Source: Eubacteriaceae bacterium (GTDB lineage Bacteria > Bacillota > Clostridia > Peptostreptococcales > Anaerovoracaceae). Taken from it: DNA of 44,157 nt. A model generated the notes under the pieces. That model saw nothing but the letters and a program-made list of their open reading frames with translations. It was not told the DNA's origin and searched no databases. Numbering within the stretch: the first letter of the stretch is position 1; the number at the start of each line of letters is the position of its first letter. Below are positions 34,076 through 42,805 of the stretch, in pieces. The translations under genes were made by a program, and so were the position numbers. The stretch is taken from contig JAQYNQ010000038.1 of assembly GCA_028727785.1 (NCBI GenBank), positions 1 to 44,157 on the forward strand, written 5' to 3'.

Positions 34076-34909
34076 TTGAAAGCAAAGAAGAAAAAAGGTC
34101 AATTAACAACAGTATTACTTGTTTTGATTATGCTTGTAGGGCTGTCCTTACTGCTGTACCCGACGGTCAGCGATTACTGGAATTCGTTCCATCAGACCAG
34201 AGTTATTGAAAGCTATGCTGAGACTGTTTCACGAATGGATCCTGCCAAGTGCGAGCGCATCCGGGAGGAAGCCAGAAAATATAACAGGTATCTCAGAGAA
34301 GGCGGTCATGACTATAATCTTAATAAAGATGAACGGAGAGAATACGACAGACAGCTGAATATATCCGGTGATGGTGTCATGGGATACGTTCAGATTCCGG
34401 GAATCAACTGTTCGCTTCCGATTTACCACGATACAGAAGATACCATTCTGCAGGTTGCTGTGGGACATCTGCCGTGGTCCAGCCTGCCTGTGGGCGGCAA
34501 GAGCACACACTGCGTAATTTCAGGCCATCGCGGTCTGCCCAGCGCCAAGCTTTTTTCGGATCTGGATAGAGTTGTTGAAGGTGACCTGTTTATGCTCAAT
34601 GTTCTGGACGAAACCCTATATTATGAGGTGGATCAGATTCTCATAGTTAAGCCGGAGGAAACAGAGGAACTTCAGATAGTAGAAGGTGAAGATTACTGTA
34701 CTCTGGTTACGTGCACTCCGTACGGAATCAATTCTCACAGACTTCTGGTGCGCGGTCACAGGATCAACCCGGAAGATCTTGAGGGAATGAATGTTTCACC
34801 GGACGCAGTACAGATAGAGCCATTGCTGGTGGCACCGGTAATAGCATTGCCGATTCTATTGGTTTTGATAATGATAATTTTTGTTCCTAAAAAAAGAAAG
34901 AAGGACTGA
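34076..34909 (+). CDS. Class C (pilin-polymerising) sortase
   Basis: Links pilin subunits through their LP-x-TG signals. The 277-residue protein has an N-terminal membrane span, the sortase core beginning VMGYVQIPGINCSLPIYHD, the catalytic His151 (SGHRGLPSAKLF), Cys213 (TLVTCTPYG) and Arg222 (NSHRLLVRGHR), and a C-terminal hydrophobic span with a KKRKK tail, the class C layout. I do not see the usual DP-aromatic lid motif in the expected segment (REGGHDYNLNKDERREY), so the lid may be different. The start is TTG 34076, with AAGGAG at 34061-34066; no closer ATG exists. Position after the main pilin supports its role as polymerase. Confidence 0.93.
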   Translation: MKAKKKKGQLTTVLLVLIMLVGLSLLLYPTVSDYWNSFHQTRVIESYAETVSRMDPAKCERIREEARKYNRYLREGGHDYNLNKDERREYDRQLNISGDGVMGYVQIPGINCSLPIYHDTEDTILQVAVGHLPWSSLPVGGKSTHCVISGHRGLPSAKLFSDLDRVVEGDLFMLNVLDETLYYEVDQILIVKPEETEELQIVEGEDYCTLVTCTPYGINSHRLLVRGHRINPEDLEGMNVSPDAVQIEPLLVAPVIALPILLVLIMIIFVPKKRKKD

Positions 34910-34939
34910 AAAGGCTAAGGGAAGGGGACTGAAAATCTT

Positions 34940-35434
34940 ATGACTGATGTAGAACTTCGCAAGTTAAAAAGGGCAGACCTTTTGGAAATCCTGGTAGAAC
35001 AGGGGCAGGAAAACGAAGCTCTGAAAGCCAGAGTTGAAGAACTGGAGAAAAAGCTGGAGGATAGAGAAATCCGCATTAATAATGCAGGGACTATCGCGGA
35101 GGCGGCCTTTGAAATGAATGGGGTGCTGGAGGCGACTCAGGCTGCGGCACAGCAGTACCTGGATAACATTAAACTGCTTAGTGAAAGGCAGGAAAAGGTC
35201 TGCAGTGAAAGGGAAGAAAAAACTCTTAATGCATGTGCTGCTTTAAAGGAATCAGTTCAGGCACAGTGCGAAAAGATGAAAGCAGATACAAAGAAGGAAT
35301 GTGACCTGATGAGAAAAGTGGCAGAAACAGATGTGGAAGCCAGGTGGAAGGAACTGACCACAAGAATGGAAGACTTCTGTAATGCACATGAGGATTTGAA
35401 GAACCTTCTGAAGGCTTCAGGTCTTCAGAAGTAA
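34940..35434 (+). CDS. Coiled-coil protein of the pilus locus, function unknown
   Basis: A 164-residue cytoplasmic protein with no signal peptide. It begins MTDVELRKLKRADLLEILVEQGQENEALKARV, a heptad-rich start that continues as a coiled coil to about residue 50, then long helices with several cysteines (around 92-127). I recognise no enzymatic motif. Similar proteins with the same N-terminus occur inside clostridial sortase/pilin loci. It is placed between the class C sortase and the basal pilin with gaps of 30 bp, so it is surely co-transcribed. It may act at the inner face of the assembly site, but that is inference. Confidence 0.8.
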   Translation: MTDVELRKLKRADLLEILVEQGQENEALKARVEELEKKLEDREIRINNAGTIAEAAFEMNGVLEATQAAAQQYLDNIKLLSERQEKVCSEREEKTLNACAALKESVQAQCEKMKADTKKECDLMRKVAETDVEARWKELTTRMEDFCNAHEDLKNLLKASGLQK

Positions 35435-35463
35435 GATATAGCTAAGGAAACGAGGACTAAACC

Positions 35464-36411
35464 ATGCAAAAGCAGAAAATGAAATTAAGACTACTGATCT
35501 GTGGTCTAATCTGCATAATAATATGCCTGTTCAGTGCGACAACGTCTGTTTTTGCATTGGAGAGCATAAATCCGGATGCGAAAGCCGGCATTACAATTAA
35601 ATACAGCGTGGAGGACACCGAATTTGCACTGTACAGAGTAGCCGGCGTGTCATCAGAAAATGTTTTTACACCGACAGAAGATTTTAAAGATTATCCTCTG
35701 GAGTGGAACGGTCTGGATGCAGAGGGCTATCGAGCCCTAGCTGAAACTCTGGGAATATATATTAAGAGAGACAATATTAAGAGAACAGCAACAGCCGTGG
35801 TAAACGAATCCGGCCTTGCAACGGCTGACAATCTGGAAACAGGTTTGTATTACGTCATCGGAATTCAGCCGGAGTACGCAGTGAGCGAAGTGAAACCGCT
35901 GCCGTTCCTTGTTTGTCTTCCATCAGGTCCCGAAGATGACCGATGGGTATACCATCCTACTGTAGTCGCAAAGAGAATGGTAGACGATTCCCATCTTATT
36001 GATTCTACAGAGAGACGAGTAATCAAAGCCTGGGAGGACGCATCAAACAAGGAAAACCGTCCTGACAGTGTAGAAATAGAGCTGTTAAGAGACGGCAAGG
36101 TTGTAGATACAGTAGAACTTAACAAAAAGAACAACTGGTCACATACATGGGAAAACCTTTCAAAGGATTATGAATGGAGTGTCATGGAAAAGAATGTGCC
36201 GGAGGACTATACAGTTTCCGTTGTACGAGAGAAGACAACTTTCTTCGTTACCAACAAGTATGTCTCAGATGGAAGGCCTCTTCCGGATGACCAGCATCTG
36301 CTGCCATATACGGGACAGCTGTGGTGGCCGGTTCCTGTTCTTGCAATGGCAGGCATGATATGCATGATTATAGGACTGCTGCGCAGAAAGATCGGTGAAG
36401 AGGATGTTTAA
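35464..36411 (+). CDS. Minor (basal) pilin with Cna-B domain
   Basis: A 315-residue secreted subunit with a signal peptide (LLICGLICIIICLFSATTSVFA), an N-terminal part resembling pilin D1 domains, one Cna-B domain (VIKAWEDASNKENRPDSVEIEL through FFVTNKY, about 184-265) and the sorting signal LPYTG (280-284), a span and a basic tail. The different signal (Y in place of E or A) suggests recognition by a different sortase, likely the one encoded next, which would fix the pilus base to the wall. The stop overlaps the start of that sortase gene. Which subunit is basal is inferred from size and order. Confidence 0.88.
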   Translation: MQKQKMKLRLLICGLICIIICLFSATTSVFALESINPDAKAGITIKYSVEDTEFALYRVAGVSSENVFTPTEDFKDYPLEWNGLDAEGYRALAETLGIYIKRDNIKRTATAVVNESGLATADNLETGLYYVIGIQPEYAVSEVKPLPFLVCLPSGPEDDRWVYHPTVVAKRMVDDSHLIDSTERRVIKAWEDASNKENRPDSVEIELLRDGKVVDTVELNKKNNWSHTWENLSKDYEWSVMEKNVPEDYTVSVVREKTTFFVTNKYVSDGRPLPDDQHLLPYTGQLWWPVPVLAMAGMICMIIGLLRRKIGEEDV

Positions 36412-37003
36412 GAAAAAAGGTTCACGGTTTATTGCCTTTGGAGCAGCGCTGATTCTCATAGCTGCAGGTCTGGCCGCATATAATGTGTATGATTCGTGGC
36501 ATGCGGAAAAAGTGTCTGAAGAGGTTTACGTGCAGCTGAGTGATGCTATGGAGGGAAACTCTGTGGAGAATGGCGTGATTAATCCTAACAGAGACATGCC
36601 TACAGAGGAAATCGACGGCTACCTATATATTGGTGTCCTTGAGATTCCGGCGCTGAAGCTGAAACTGCCGGTTATGGAGGAATGGGACTATACCAGGCTG
36701 AGAATATCACCCTGCCGATATGAAGGTTCTGCATATAAGGATAATATGATTATTGCAGGGCATAATTATTCATCCCATTTCGGCAATCTGGACCAGCTCC
36801 CTACAGGTGCACGGGTACGATTCACTGATGTTGAGGGCAACGTATTTGACTATACACTCAAGTGGGTGGATATTCTGGAACCGGAGCAGACGGAGGAAAT
36901 GCTGGAGGGCGACTGGGATCTGAGCCTGTTTACATGCACCTATGATTTAAGTCGAAGAAATGTATTAAGATGTGTGAAAGACATTAACAGACAATCTCTT
37001 TAG
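36404..37003 (+). CDS. Second sortase of the pilus locus (small, class B/D-like)
   Basis: A compact 199-residue transpeptidase with one N-terminal membrane anchor (FIAFGAALILIAAGLAAYNVY), the core YLYIGVLEIPALKLKLPVM, catalytic His120 (IAGHNYSSHFG) and Cys178 (SLFTCTYDLSRR), with Arg residues shortly after. It has no C-terminal span, unlike class C enzymes, and could anchor the finished pilus to peptidoglycan. ATG 36404 with GGTGA five bases upstream is preferred over GTG 36395. It overlaps the basal pilin gene by 8 bp. A terminator stem begins inside its last codons and closes the operon. Confidence 0.88.
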   Translation: MFKKKGSRFIAFGAALILIAAGLAAYNVYDSWHAEKVSEEVYVQLSDAMEGNSVENGVINPNRDMPTEEIDGYLYIGVLEIPALKLKLPVMEEWDYTRLRISPCRYEGSAYKDNMIIAGHNYSSHFGNLDQLPTGARVRFTDVEGNVFDYTLKWVDILEPEQTEEMLEGDWDLSLFTCTYDLSRRNVLRCVKDINRQSL

Positions 37004-37019
37004 GGGGTTGTCTGTTTTT
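36986..37019 (+). terminator. Intrinsic terminator of the pilus operon
   Basis: AACAGACAA (36986-36994) pairs with TTGTCTGTT (37008-37016), followed by T-rich sequence. The stop codon of the second sortase (37001-37003) lies in the loop. Confidence 0.8.
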
Positions 37020-37033
37020 CAGTATCGGTACAT

Positions 37034-37063
37034 ATCACAGAAAATATTGAGATTTTCTGTGAT
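37034..37063. promoter_or_regulatory. 12-bp perfect dyad over the -35 of the c-di-GMP gene
   Basis: ATCACAGAAAAT (37034-37045) is repeated inverted at 37052-37063 with a 6-base centre. It covers the -35 box at 37047-37052. No T-run follows, so an operator is more likely than a terminator. Confidence 0.65.
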
Positions 37064-37075
37064 TTTCGATATAAT
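37047..37075 (+). promoter_or_regulatory. Promoter of the GGDEF/HD-GYP gene
   Basis: TTGAGA (37047-37052), 17 bp, TATAAT (37070-37075), with a short leader to ATG 37110. Confidence 0.7.
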
Positions 37076-37109
37076 ATTAAATAATGGTAGTATGTAAGAG
37101 GAAAAAAAT

Positions 37110-40100
37110 ATGACTTATAAATCAATAATAATACTGATTTCAATAGTGATTGCGGGAATGGATGTGACTATTGCCGCTAAAGCTCTTTCGGAGAGAAAGA
37201 AAGAAGGACATTATCTGGCGGGAGCATGTTTTCTGGCAGCCCTGGTGGATATCAGTTATCTGTTATCCCTGTTCTGTGAGAATCCTGTCATATACTCCTG
37301 CCTGACAAGTACATATTTTATCAGTATAGATATTATGCTTATGTTCCTGGTACGTTTTGTTGAAGGGTTTACAAAAATGCCGGAGAATCGGATTCACGGT
37401 GCACTGAGAAAAGCGGCTGTGATATATGCTATAATTGACATTGCACTGCTGGCGTCAAATCCGCTGACCGGCATATGTATAGACTATATACCTCGTGATA
37501 CGGATATTTCATTCTATGCATATGACATGAAGCTGCCGTACTATTGCCATCTTATTTTTGCATATTCCATTGTTGCATTTATTTTTGTCCTGCTGATTTA
37601 TAAATCATGTAAGGTAGCAAAGGAATACAGGAGACTGTACCTTGTAAATTTACTGGTTATTCTGCTGGTACTTGCTGTTAATGCTGTGTTCCTGTACATG
37701 GACAGCTATTTGATTATCAGTCTGCTTGATGCATCAATCTGGGGCTACAGCATAGCGGGCATGACTTTTTACTGGAGCTGCTTCTCATATTCAAGAAAAG
37801 GTATGCTTACATTTTTCAAAGGAAGCATATTTGATAATATAGAGCAGGGGCTGATTCTGTTTGACTACAACGGAGCCCTTATTTTAAGAAATGAAAAAGC
37901 AAAAGAGATGCTTCCTAATATTGAAATGGATGAAGGGGTTTTGCTGGAGGATTTTCTGGAGCAGTGCGGCATCGGAAAGTTTACCGGAGATGATGAGAAT
38001 ACAGAGTCCAACTCACTTCAGATTTATCATCAGATTGAAAGTAAGGAAGTACCTTTCAGATGTGATTACAGACGTATAGATAACAGCAAGAAGAGACTGC
38101 TGGGAAGGCTCTTCGTTTTCTCAGATATGACCATGGAAAGCGACTGGCTGACAGGTTTTCAGAACTGGGACAGCCTATGCTCTTCTATCAGACTAAAAAA
38201 ATACGTTCACGCATATCCGCTGACCGTTGCGGCCTGTGACATTACAGCACTGGCGATTTACAATGCGTCCAAGGGAAGAGCGGCAGGCGATCAGCTTATC
38301 AAGCAGCTGGCTACTCTCCTGCGTCAAAACTTCTCCAGTGGCGCCTACTTTGTCAGAGGTGACGACGCCATGATGATAGTAATGGACTACTCGGGAAACG
38401 AAAAGGCTGCCATCAAGGCTATGAAACAGGTGGAAGAGGACTTCGAAGGCAGAATCGAATACGCAGTGTGCAGTGCAACTGAAGACAGCACCGACATACT
38501 GGATACTATTAATCAGGCAAAGGAGACAATATCGGCCAAGAAACTGCTGAATCAGGAATCGAGGCACTCAACCGTACTGACATCCCTGATGCAGGCTTTG
38601 AAGGAAAGTGATGAAACCACAGAATCTCACGTTCGCCGTACTCAGCTCCTGGGAAGCCGTCTGGGGGAAAGACTTGGCCTGAGCGACCTTGAACAGAGCC
38701 AGTTAAAACTTCTATGCATGCTTCACGATATTGGGAAAATCGGCATTCCGCTGGAAATTCTAAATAAGCCGGGTAAACTCACCGACGAGGAATGGGCAGT
38801 TATCAAAACTCACCCGGACAAGGGATATCAGATTGCTATGAGTGCACCTGAGCTTAACGGAATTGCTGCTATGATACGTCATCATCATGAATGCTGGGAC
38901 GGTTCAGGTTATCCTGATGGAATAAGCAGAGAGAGCATTCCTCTTTTATCGAGAATAATCTCTGTTATTGATACATATGACGCAATGGTAAACGATCGTC
39001 CGTACCGTAAGGGATTGAGCATTGACTGTGCTCTGGCTGAACTGAAACGTCACGCAGGAACTCAGTTTGACCCGACTATTGTGTCCGAATTCCTTCAGAT
39101 TATGAGTAAGGAAGATATGGAGGGAATAAGGGTTATTACGGAAATTACGGAAAATGAAGATAACCGCCAGCGGCAGAGCAGAGGCGTTATACGATTCAAC
39201 AGTCAGGAAGACACTGAAACTGTATTCACTGTAGATTATGCACGATATTATCTGGATGAAAAAATGCACATAATCGATTGTGACAAGCGTTTTGAAGAAA
39301 TAACAGGATATACACTTAAGGACCTTCAGAAAAAAGGAATGCGTCAGGAAGACCTGCTGCCTGAAAACTGCAGGACAGAATATCTGGGCATTGTGAATGC
39401 CCAGCTTGCAAAAAGTGATATCTGTTTTCTTGAACATCGCCTGGTTACAAAGTCAGGCAAGGAAGTCAATGTGTTCTGCATGGGAAGAAGGTATTTTGAC
39501 TATGCCGCTAATACCTTGAGAAGCGAGCTTATCATTACAAAGAGCAGTGACACTCATCTGGCGAGAGTGATTGCTATGCAGGAGCAGAAGAAAGCTCTGA
39601 TACGTCTGGAACAGTGGGAAAACACATACCGATGCGATTCGCTTACGGGGCTTCTGCAGCATTCTCCTTTTAAGAATGATGTGGAAAAGAGACTTCTGGA
39701 CGGAAACTGCAAGGTTATGATGTTAATGATCGACCTGGACAACTTTAAGCAGTACAACGATACTCTGGGACATCAGGCCGGAGACAATCTGCTTGTGATG
39801 CTGGGTAAATCGCTGGAGGAATCTCTGAGACAGACCGATCTGGCATGTCGTATGGGTGGAGATGAGTTCGCGGGAGCTCTGTTCTTTGAACCTGAACAGC
39901 CGGAAGAGCTCTTAATGGGACGAGCTCACGAAATATTTGAAAAGCTGCAGGTTATGCTCCATGCTCTTGAGCTTCCAACCAGTGTGTCCATAGGTGTGGC
40001 GATTTCTGACGAAAACAGCACTTTCAGCAGCCTGTACCAGAAAGCTGATCAGGCTTTGTATGCTGCAAAAAACAACGGTCGTGACAGGATTGAATTCTGA
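37110..40100 (+). CDS. Membrane c-di-GMP enzyme: 7TM, degenerate GGDEF, HD-GYP, PAS, GGDEF
   Basis: A 996-residue sensor. Residues 1-235 form about seven membrane spans resembling the 7TM input domain of some histidine kinases. A PAS-like region follows, then a first GGDEF-type domain whose motif is degenerate (RGDDA, 416-420). The HD-GYP phosphodiesterase is complete: HDIGKIG (His539) and HHHECWDGSGYP (591-602). A PAS domain (about 708-815) leads to a C-terminal GGDEF with intact GGDEF at 916-920 and the inhibitory-site RxxD (RQTD, 907-910) at the exact five-residue spacing. The protein could thus both make and degrade c-di-GMP. It is next to the pilus operon but has its own promoter. MATE and MFS genes follow. 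Confidence 0.92.
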   Translation: MTYKSIIILISIVIAGMDVTIAAKALSERKKEGHYLAGACFLAALVDISYLLSLFCENPVIYSCLTSTYFISIDIMLMFLVRFVEGFTKMPENRIHGALRKAAVIYAIIDIALLASNPLTGICIDYIPRDTDISFYAYDMKLPYYCHLIFAYSIVAFIFVLLIYKSCKVAKEYRRLYLVNLLVILLVLAVNAVFLYMDSYLIISLLDASIWGYSIAGMTFYWSCFSYSRKGMLTFFKGSIFDNIEQGLILFDYNGALILRNEKAKEMLPNIEMDEGVLLEDFLEQCGIGKFTGDDENTESNSLQIYHQIESKEVPFRCDYRRIDNSKKRLLGRLFVFSDMTMESDWLTGFQNWDSLCSSIRLKKYVHAYPLTVAACDITALAIYNASKGRAAGDQLIKQLATLLRQNFSSGAYFVRGDDAMMIVMDYSGNEKAAIKAMKQVEEDFEGRIEYAVCSATEDSTDILDTINQAKETISAKKLLNQESRHSTVLTSLMQALKESDETTESHVRRTQLLGSRLGERLGLSDLEQSQLKLLCMLHDIGKIGIPLEILNKPGKLTDEEWAVIKTHPDKGYQIAMSAPELNGIAAMIRHHHECWDGSGYPDGISRESIPLLSRIISVIDTYDAMVNDRPYRKGLSIDCALAELKRHAGTQFDPTIVSEFLQIMSKEDMEGIRVITEITENEDNRQRQSRGVIRFNSQEDTETVFTVDYARYYLDEKMHIIDCDKRFEEITGYTLKDLQKKGMRQEDLLPENCRTEYLGIVNAQLAKSDICFLEHRLVTKSGKEVNVFCMGRRYFDYAANTLRSELIITKSSDTHLARVIAMQEQKKALIRLEQWENTYRCDSLTGLLQHSPFKNDVEKRLLDGNCKVMMLMIDLDNFKQYNDTLGHQAGDNLLVMLGKSLEESLRQTDLACRMGGDEFAGALFFEPEQPEELLMGRAHEIFEKLQVMLHALELPTSVSIGVAISDENSTFSSLYQKADQALYAAKNNGRDRIEF

Positions 40101-40102
40101 GA

Positions 40103-41464
40103 ATGGAAATGCAAGACAACAAGCTCACTGAAGGAGCGATTTTTCAAAAGTTAATATGGTTTTCACTTCCCATGATTGCCGGGAACCTGCTTCAGCAGGT
40201 CTACAATCTGGTGGATACTCTTATTGTAGGCCGATGGCTGGGAGCAGACGCACTGGCATCAGTGGGCTCATCGTATACTCTCATGGTTTTTATCACGTCA
40301 GTTATCATTGGTCTGTGTATGGGAAGTGGAGCGTTCTTTTCGGCTGATTACGGTGCAGCAAATCTGCACCGTTTAAGGCAGGATATCTGGCTATCGTTTC
40401 TTTTTGTTTTCACGGTGGCCATTTTGATTTGTGTGACAGTATATCTGAGTATGGATACGATTATCCGCATGCTTAGGACCCCGGATGAACTGAGAGCGCT
40501 GTCGAGAGAATACGTCAGCGTAGTATTCGGAGGAATAATCTTTGTATTCTTGTATAATTTCTTTGCTTACCTTATGAGGGCCATGGGCAATTCCAGAATA
40601 CCTCTGATTTTTCTTGCATTATCTTCGGTTGCAAATATTGTCCTGGACATTATCTTCGTAGTAATGCTCCATCTGGGTGTGGGAGGAGCCGCTTTTGCTA
40701 CCGTTATTGCTCAGGGGATTGCAGGAGTTGGAATAGCAGTGTATTCTGTAATAAAAGCACCTATACTCCATGGAATAAGGAATGAGCTTTCATGGAACTC
40801 CCGCAGGATGAAGGAGATAATTATTAACGATATTGCTACGGGTATTCAGCAGTCGGTAATGAATTTCGGTATACTGATGATTCAGGGTCTGGTAAACAGC
40901 TTTGGCCCCATAGTTATGGCTTCATTTGCCGCTGCTGTGAAAATAGACACTCTGGCATATATGCCGGCTCAGGAGTTTTCTAATGCATATTCCCTGTTTG
41001 TGTCTCAGAATTACGGAGCTCAGAAGACGGAACGAATAAAGAAGGGCACCCATATTGCCGTGGCTGTTTCTGTGGCTTTCTGTACTGTGGTTTCTGTTTT
41101 CATAGTTATCTTTGCCGGAACGCTAATGGGAGTGTTCATTGATCCTGAGGAAACAGCAATTATTGTCGAAGGCGTGCACTATCTGAGAATAGAGGGTGCA
41201 GCCTATGTAGGAATTGGAATTTTATTTTTATGGTACGCATACTTCAGAGGGATAGAAAAACCGCAGGTTTCTCTTCTGCTTACAGTTATTTCTCTGGGAA
41301 CCCGTGTGCTATTATCGTATGCCTTGGCTCCGAACACACCTCTGGGTGTGGTCGCAATCTGGGTTTCCATTCCTGTGGGATGGCTGCTGGCAGATGTGAC
41401 GGGAGCAGTATTGTATAGGCACCTTAAGGTAATGAGGCAGGATGGTGAGCGGTATGTGGAATAA
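40103..41464 (+). CDS. MATE-family multidrug exporter
   Basis: A 453-residue transporter with 12 hydrophobic spans in two related halves. The N-terminal helix region LTEGAIFQKLIWFSLPMIAGNLLQQVYNLVD and GSSYTLMVF are typical of NorM/DinF-like MATE proteins, which export cationic compounds with Na+ or H+. ATG 40103 follows the c-di-GMP gene by 2 bp, so it is probably translated from the same transcript. No strong ribosome site is visible; coupling to upstream translation is likely. The substrate is unknown. Confidence 0.92.
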   Translation: MEMQDNKLTEGAIFQKLIWFSLPMIAGNLLQQVYNLVDTLIVGRWLGADALASVGSSYTLMVFITSVIIGLCMGSGAFFSADYGAANLHRLRQDIWLSFLFVFTVAILICVTVYLSMDTIIRMLRTPDELRALSREYVSVVFGGIIFVFLYNFFAYLMRAMGNSRIPLIFLALSSVANIVLDIIFVVMLHLGVGGAAFATVIAQGIAGVGIAVYSVIKAPILHGIRNELSWNSRRMKEIIINDIATGIQQSVMNFGILMIQGLVNSFGPIVMASFAAAVKIDTLAYMPAQEFSNAYSLFVSQNYGAQKTERIKKGTHIAVAVSVAFCTVVSVFIVIFAGTLMGVFIDPEETAIIVEGVHYLRIEGAAYVGIGILFLWYAYFRGIEKPQVSLLLTVISLGTRVLLSYALAPNTPLGVVAIWVSIPVGWLLADVTGAVLYRHLKVMRQDGERYVE

Positions 41465-42719
41465 AAACTTTATTATGATTCTGGTGGGACAGATTATCTC
41501 ACTGTTTGGGAACGGAATTCTGCGATTCGCCCTGCCTTTGTATCTTCTTAACGAAACAGGCTCTGCCGCACTTTTCGGAACTGTATCGGCCTGTGCTTTC
41601 ATACCTATGATTGTACTGGGACCTGTGGGAGGAATATTTGCTGACAGAGTGAATAAGCGAAATATCATGGTTATTCTGGACTTTTCAACGGCCATTCTTG
41701 TTCTGGGCATTATTGTGCTCCTGGGCAGGATGAATCTGGTTGTGCTGCTCCTGTGTGCCATGTTTATTCTATATGGCATCAACGGGGCATATCAGCCTGC
41801 TGTTCAGGCCAGTATACCCGCGTTATTAAAGGACAATGACATAATGAAGGGTAACGCAGCTATTAATCTGGTAGCATCTCTGGCGGGACTGGTTGGACCT
41901 GTTCTGGGTGGAATGCTTTTCGGATTTTACGGAATATCGCCTATTCTCTATGTGAGTATGGGCTGCTTCCTGGTGTCCGCAATTATGGAAATGTTTATTG
42001 TGATTCCTTTTGAGAAAAAAGAGGCAGAAGGGAATATTTTCGCCATAGGTCTGAGTGACCTTAAAGAAAGCATGCACTATATACGTAATGACGACCCGCT
42101 TATTATGACTTTTGCTCTGGCTGTGGGTGTGATAAACATGGTCCTTAGTGCGCTGATTATTATCGGTCTGCCTGTCGTCATAACGCAGATGCTGGGTTTT
42201 GACGGTGATACTGCTAACACTCTGTACGGATATTCGGAGGGCGTCTATGCTGTGGGATCGCTGTGCGGCGGCATGGGTGCCGGAATGCTGGCGGGAAAGC
42301 TTAAGACGGAAAAGGGATATCTCCTACTTCTGCTCTGTGGCCTGACAGTGGTTCCTATAGGACTTTCACTTATGACGGGTATGTTCGGAATGCCTGCTTT
42401 CATTATTATTATGGCCAGCTGTTTTCTCATGGCATGTCTTGCGACACTGTTTTCCATTCAGATTATTTCTTACCTGCAGATTATTGTACCCATGGATCTG
42501 CTTGGAAAGGTAATGGCCTGCGTAAGCTGCATCGGTATGTGTGCTTCTCCTCTGGGACAGGCTGTTTACGGATGGCTGTTCCAGTTTCTTGGAGAAAATG
42601 TATATGTGCTGTTCTTCGCTGCTGCTGCTGCCACGGTGGCTCTTGCAGTTTATCTGAAGAAACCTTTTGAACAGCTGGCGAAGATGCTGGATGGGAATTT
42701 TACGATAAACGTTAAATAA
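41442..42719 (+). CDS. Major facilitator superfamily exporter
   Basis: A 425-residue protein with 12 hydrophobic spans. The loop between spans 2 and 3, GGIFADRVNKRN, is the MFS motif A, and the overall pattern resembles the macrolide/drug exporter branch. It overlaps the MATE gene by 23 bp, and a second start at 41454 with GGTGA before it is possible. The last codons (TINVK) form the first copy of a 20-bp repeat that returns before the next gene, so a regulatory site is embedded in the coding end. Confidence 0.9.
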   Translation: MVSGMWNKNFIMILVGQIISLFGNGILRFALPLYLLNETGSAALFGTVSACAFIPMIVLGPVGGIFADRVNKRNIMVILDFSTAILVLGIIVLLGRMNLVVLLLCAMFILYGINGAYQPAVQASIPALLKDNDIMKGNAAINLVASLAGLVGPVLGGMLFGFYGISPILYVSMGCFLVSAIMEMFIVIPFEKKEAEGNIFAIGLSDLKESMHYIRNDDPLIMTFALAVGVINMVLSALIIIGLPVVITQMLGFDGDTANTLYGYSEGVYAVGSLCGGMGAGMLAGKLKTEKGYLLLLLCGLTVVPIGLSLMTGMFGMPAFIIIMASCFLMACLATLFSIQIISYLQIIVPMDLLGKVMACVSCIGMCASPLGQAVYGWLFQFLGENVYVLFFAAAAATVALAVYLKKPFEQLAKMLDGNFTINVK

Positions 42720-42780
42720 TTGTTGACAAAGAAAAGATACCATAGTATTATGTGAACATAACGATAAACGTTAAATAATT
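42702..42780. repeat. Pair of exact 20-bp direct repeats flanking a promoter
   Basis: ACGATAAACGTTAAATAATT occurs at 42702-42721 and, identical, at 42761-42780, 59 bp apart start to start. The first copy is the end of the MFS gene; the second lies directly after the expected transcription start. Between them lies the promoter 42723-42751. Confidence 0.9.
42723..42751 (+). promoter_or_regulatory. Promoter of the DUF2975-XRE pair
   Basis: TTGACA (42723-42728), 17 bp, TATTAT (42746-42751), bracketed by the 20-bp repeats. Confidence 0.78.
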
Positions 42781-42805
42781 TATGTTTTACGTAGGGGGGT
42801 ATCTT

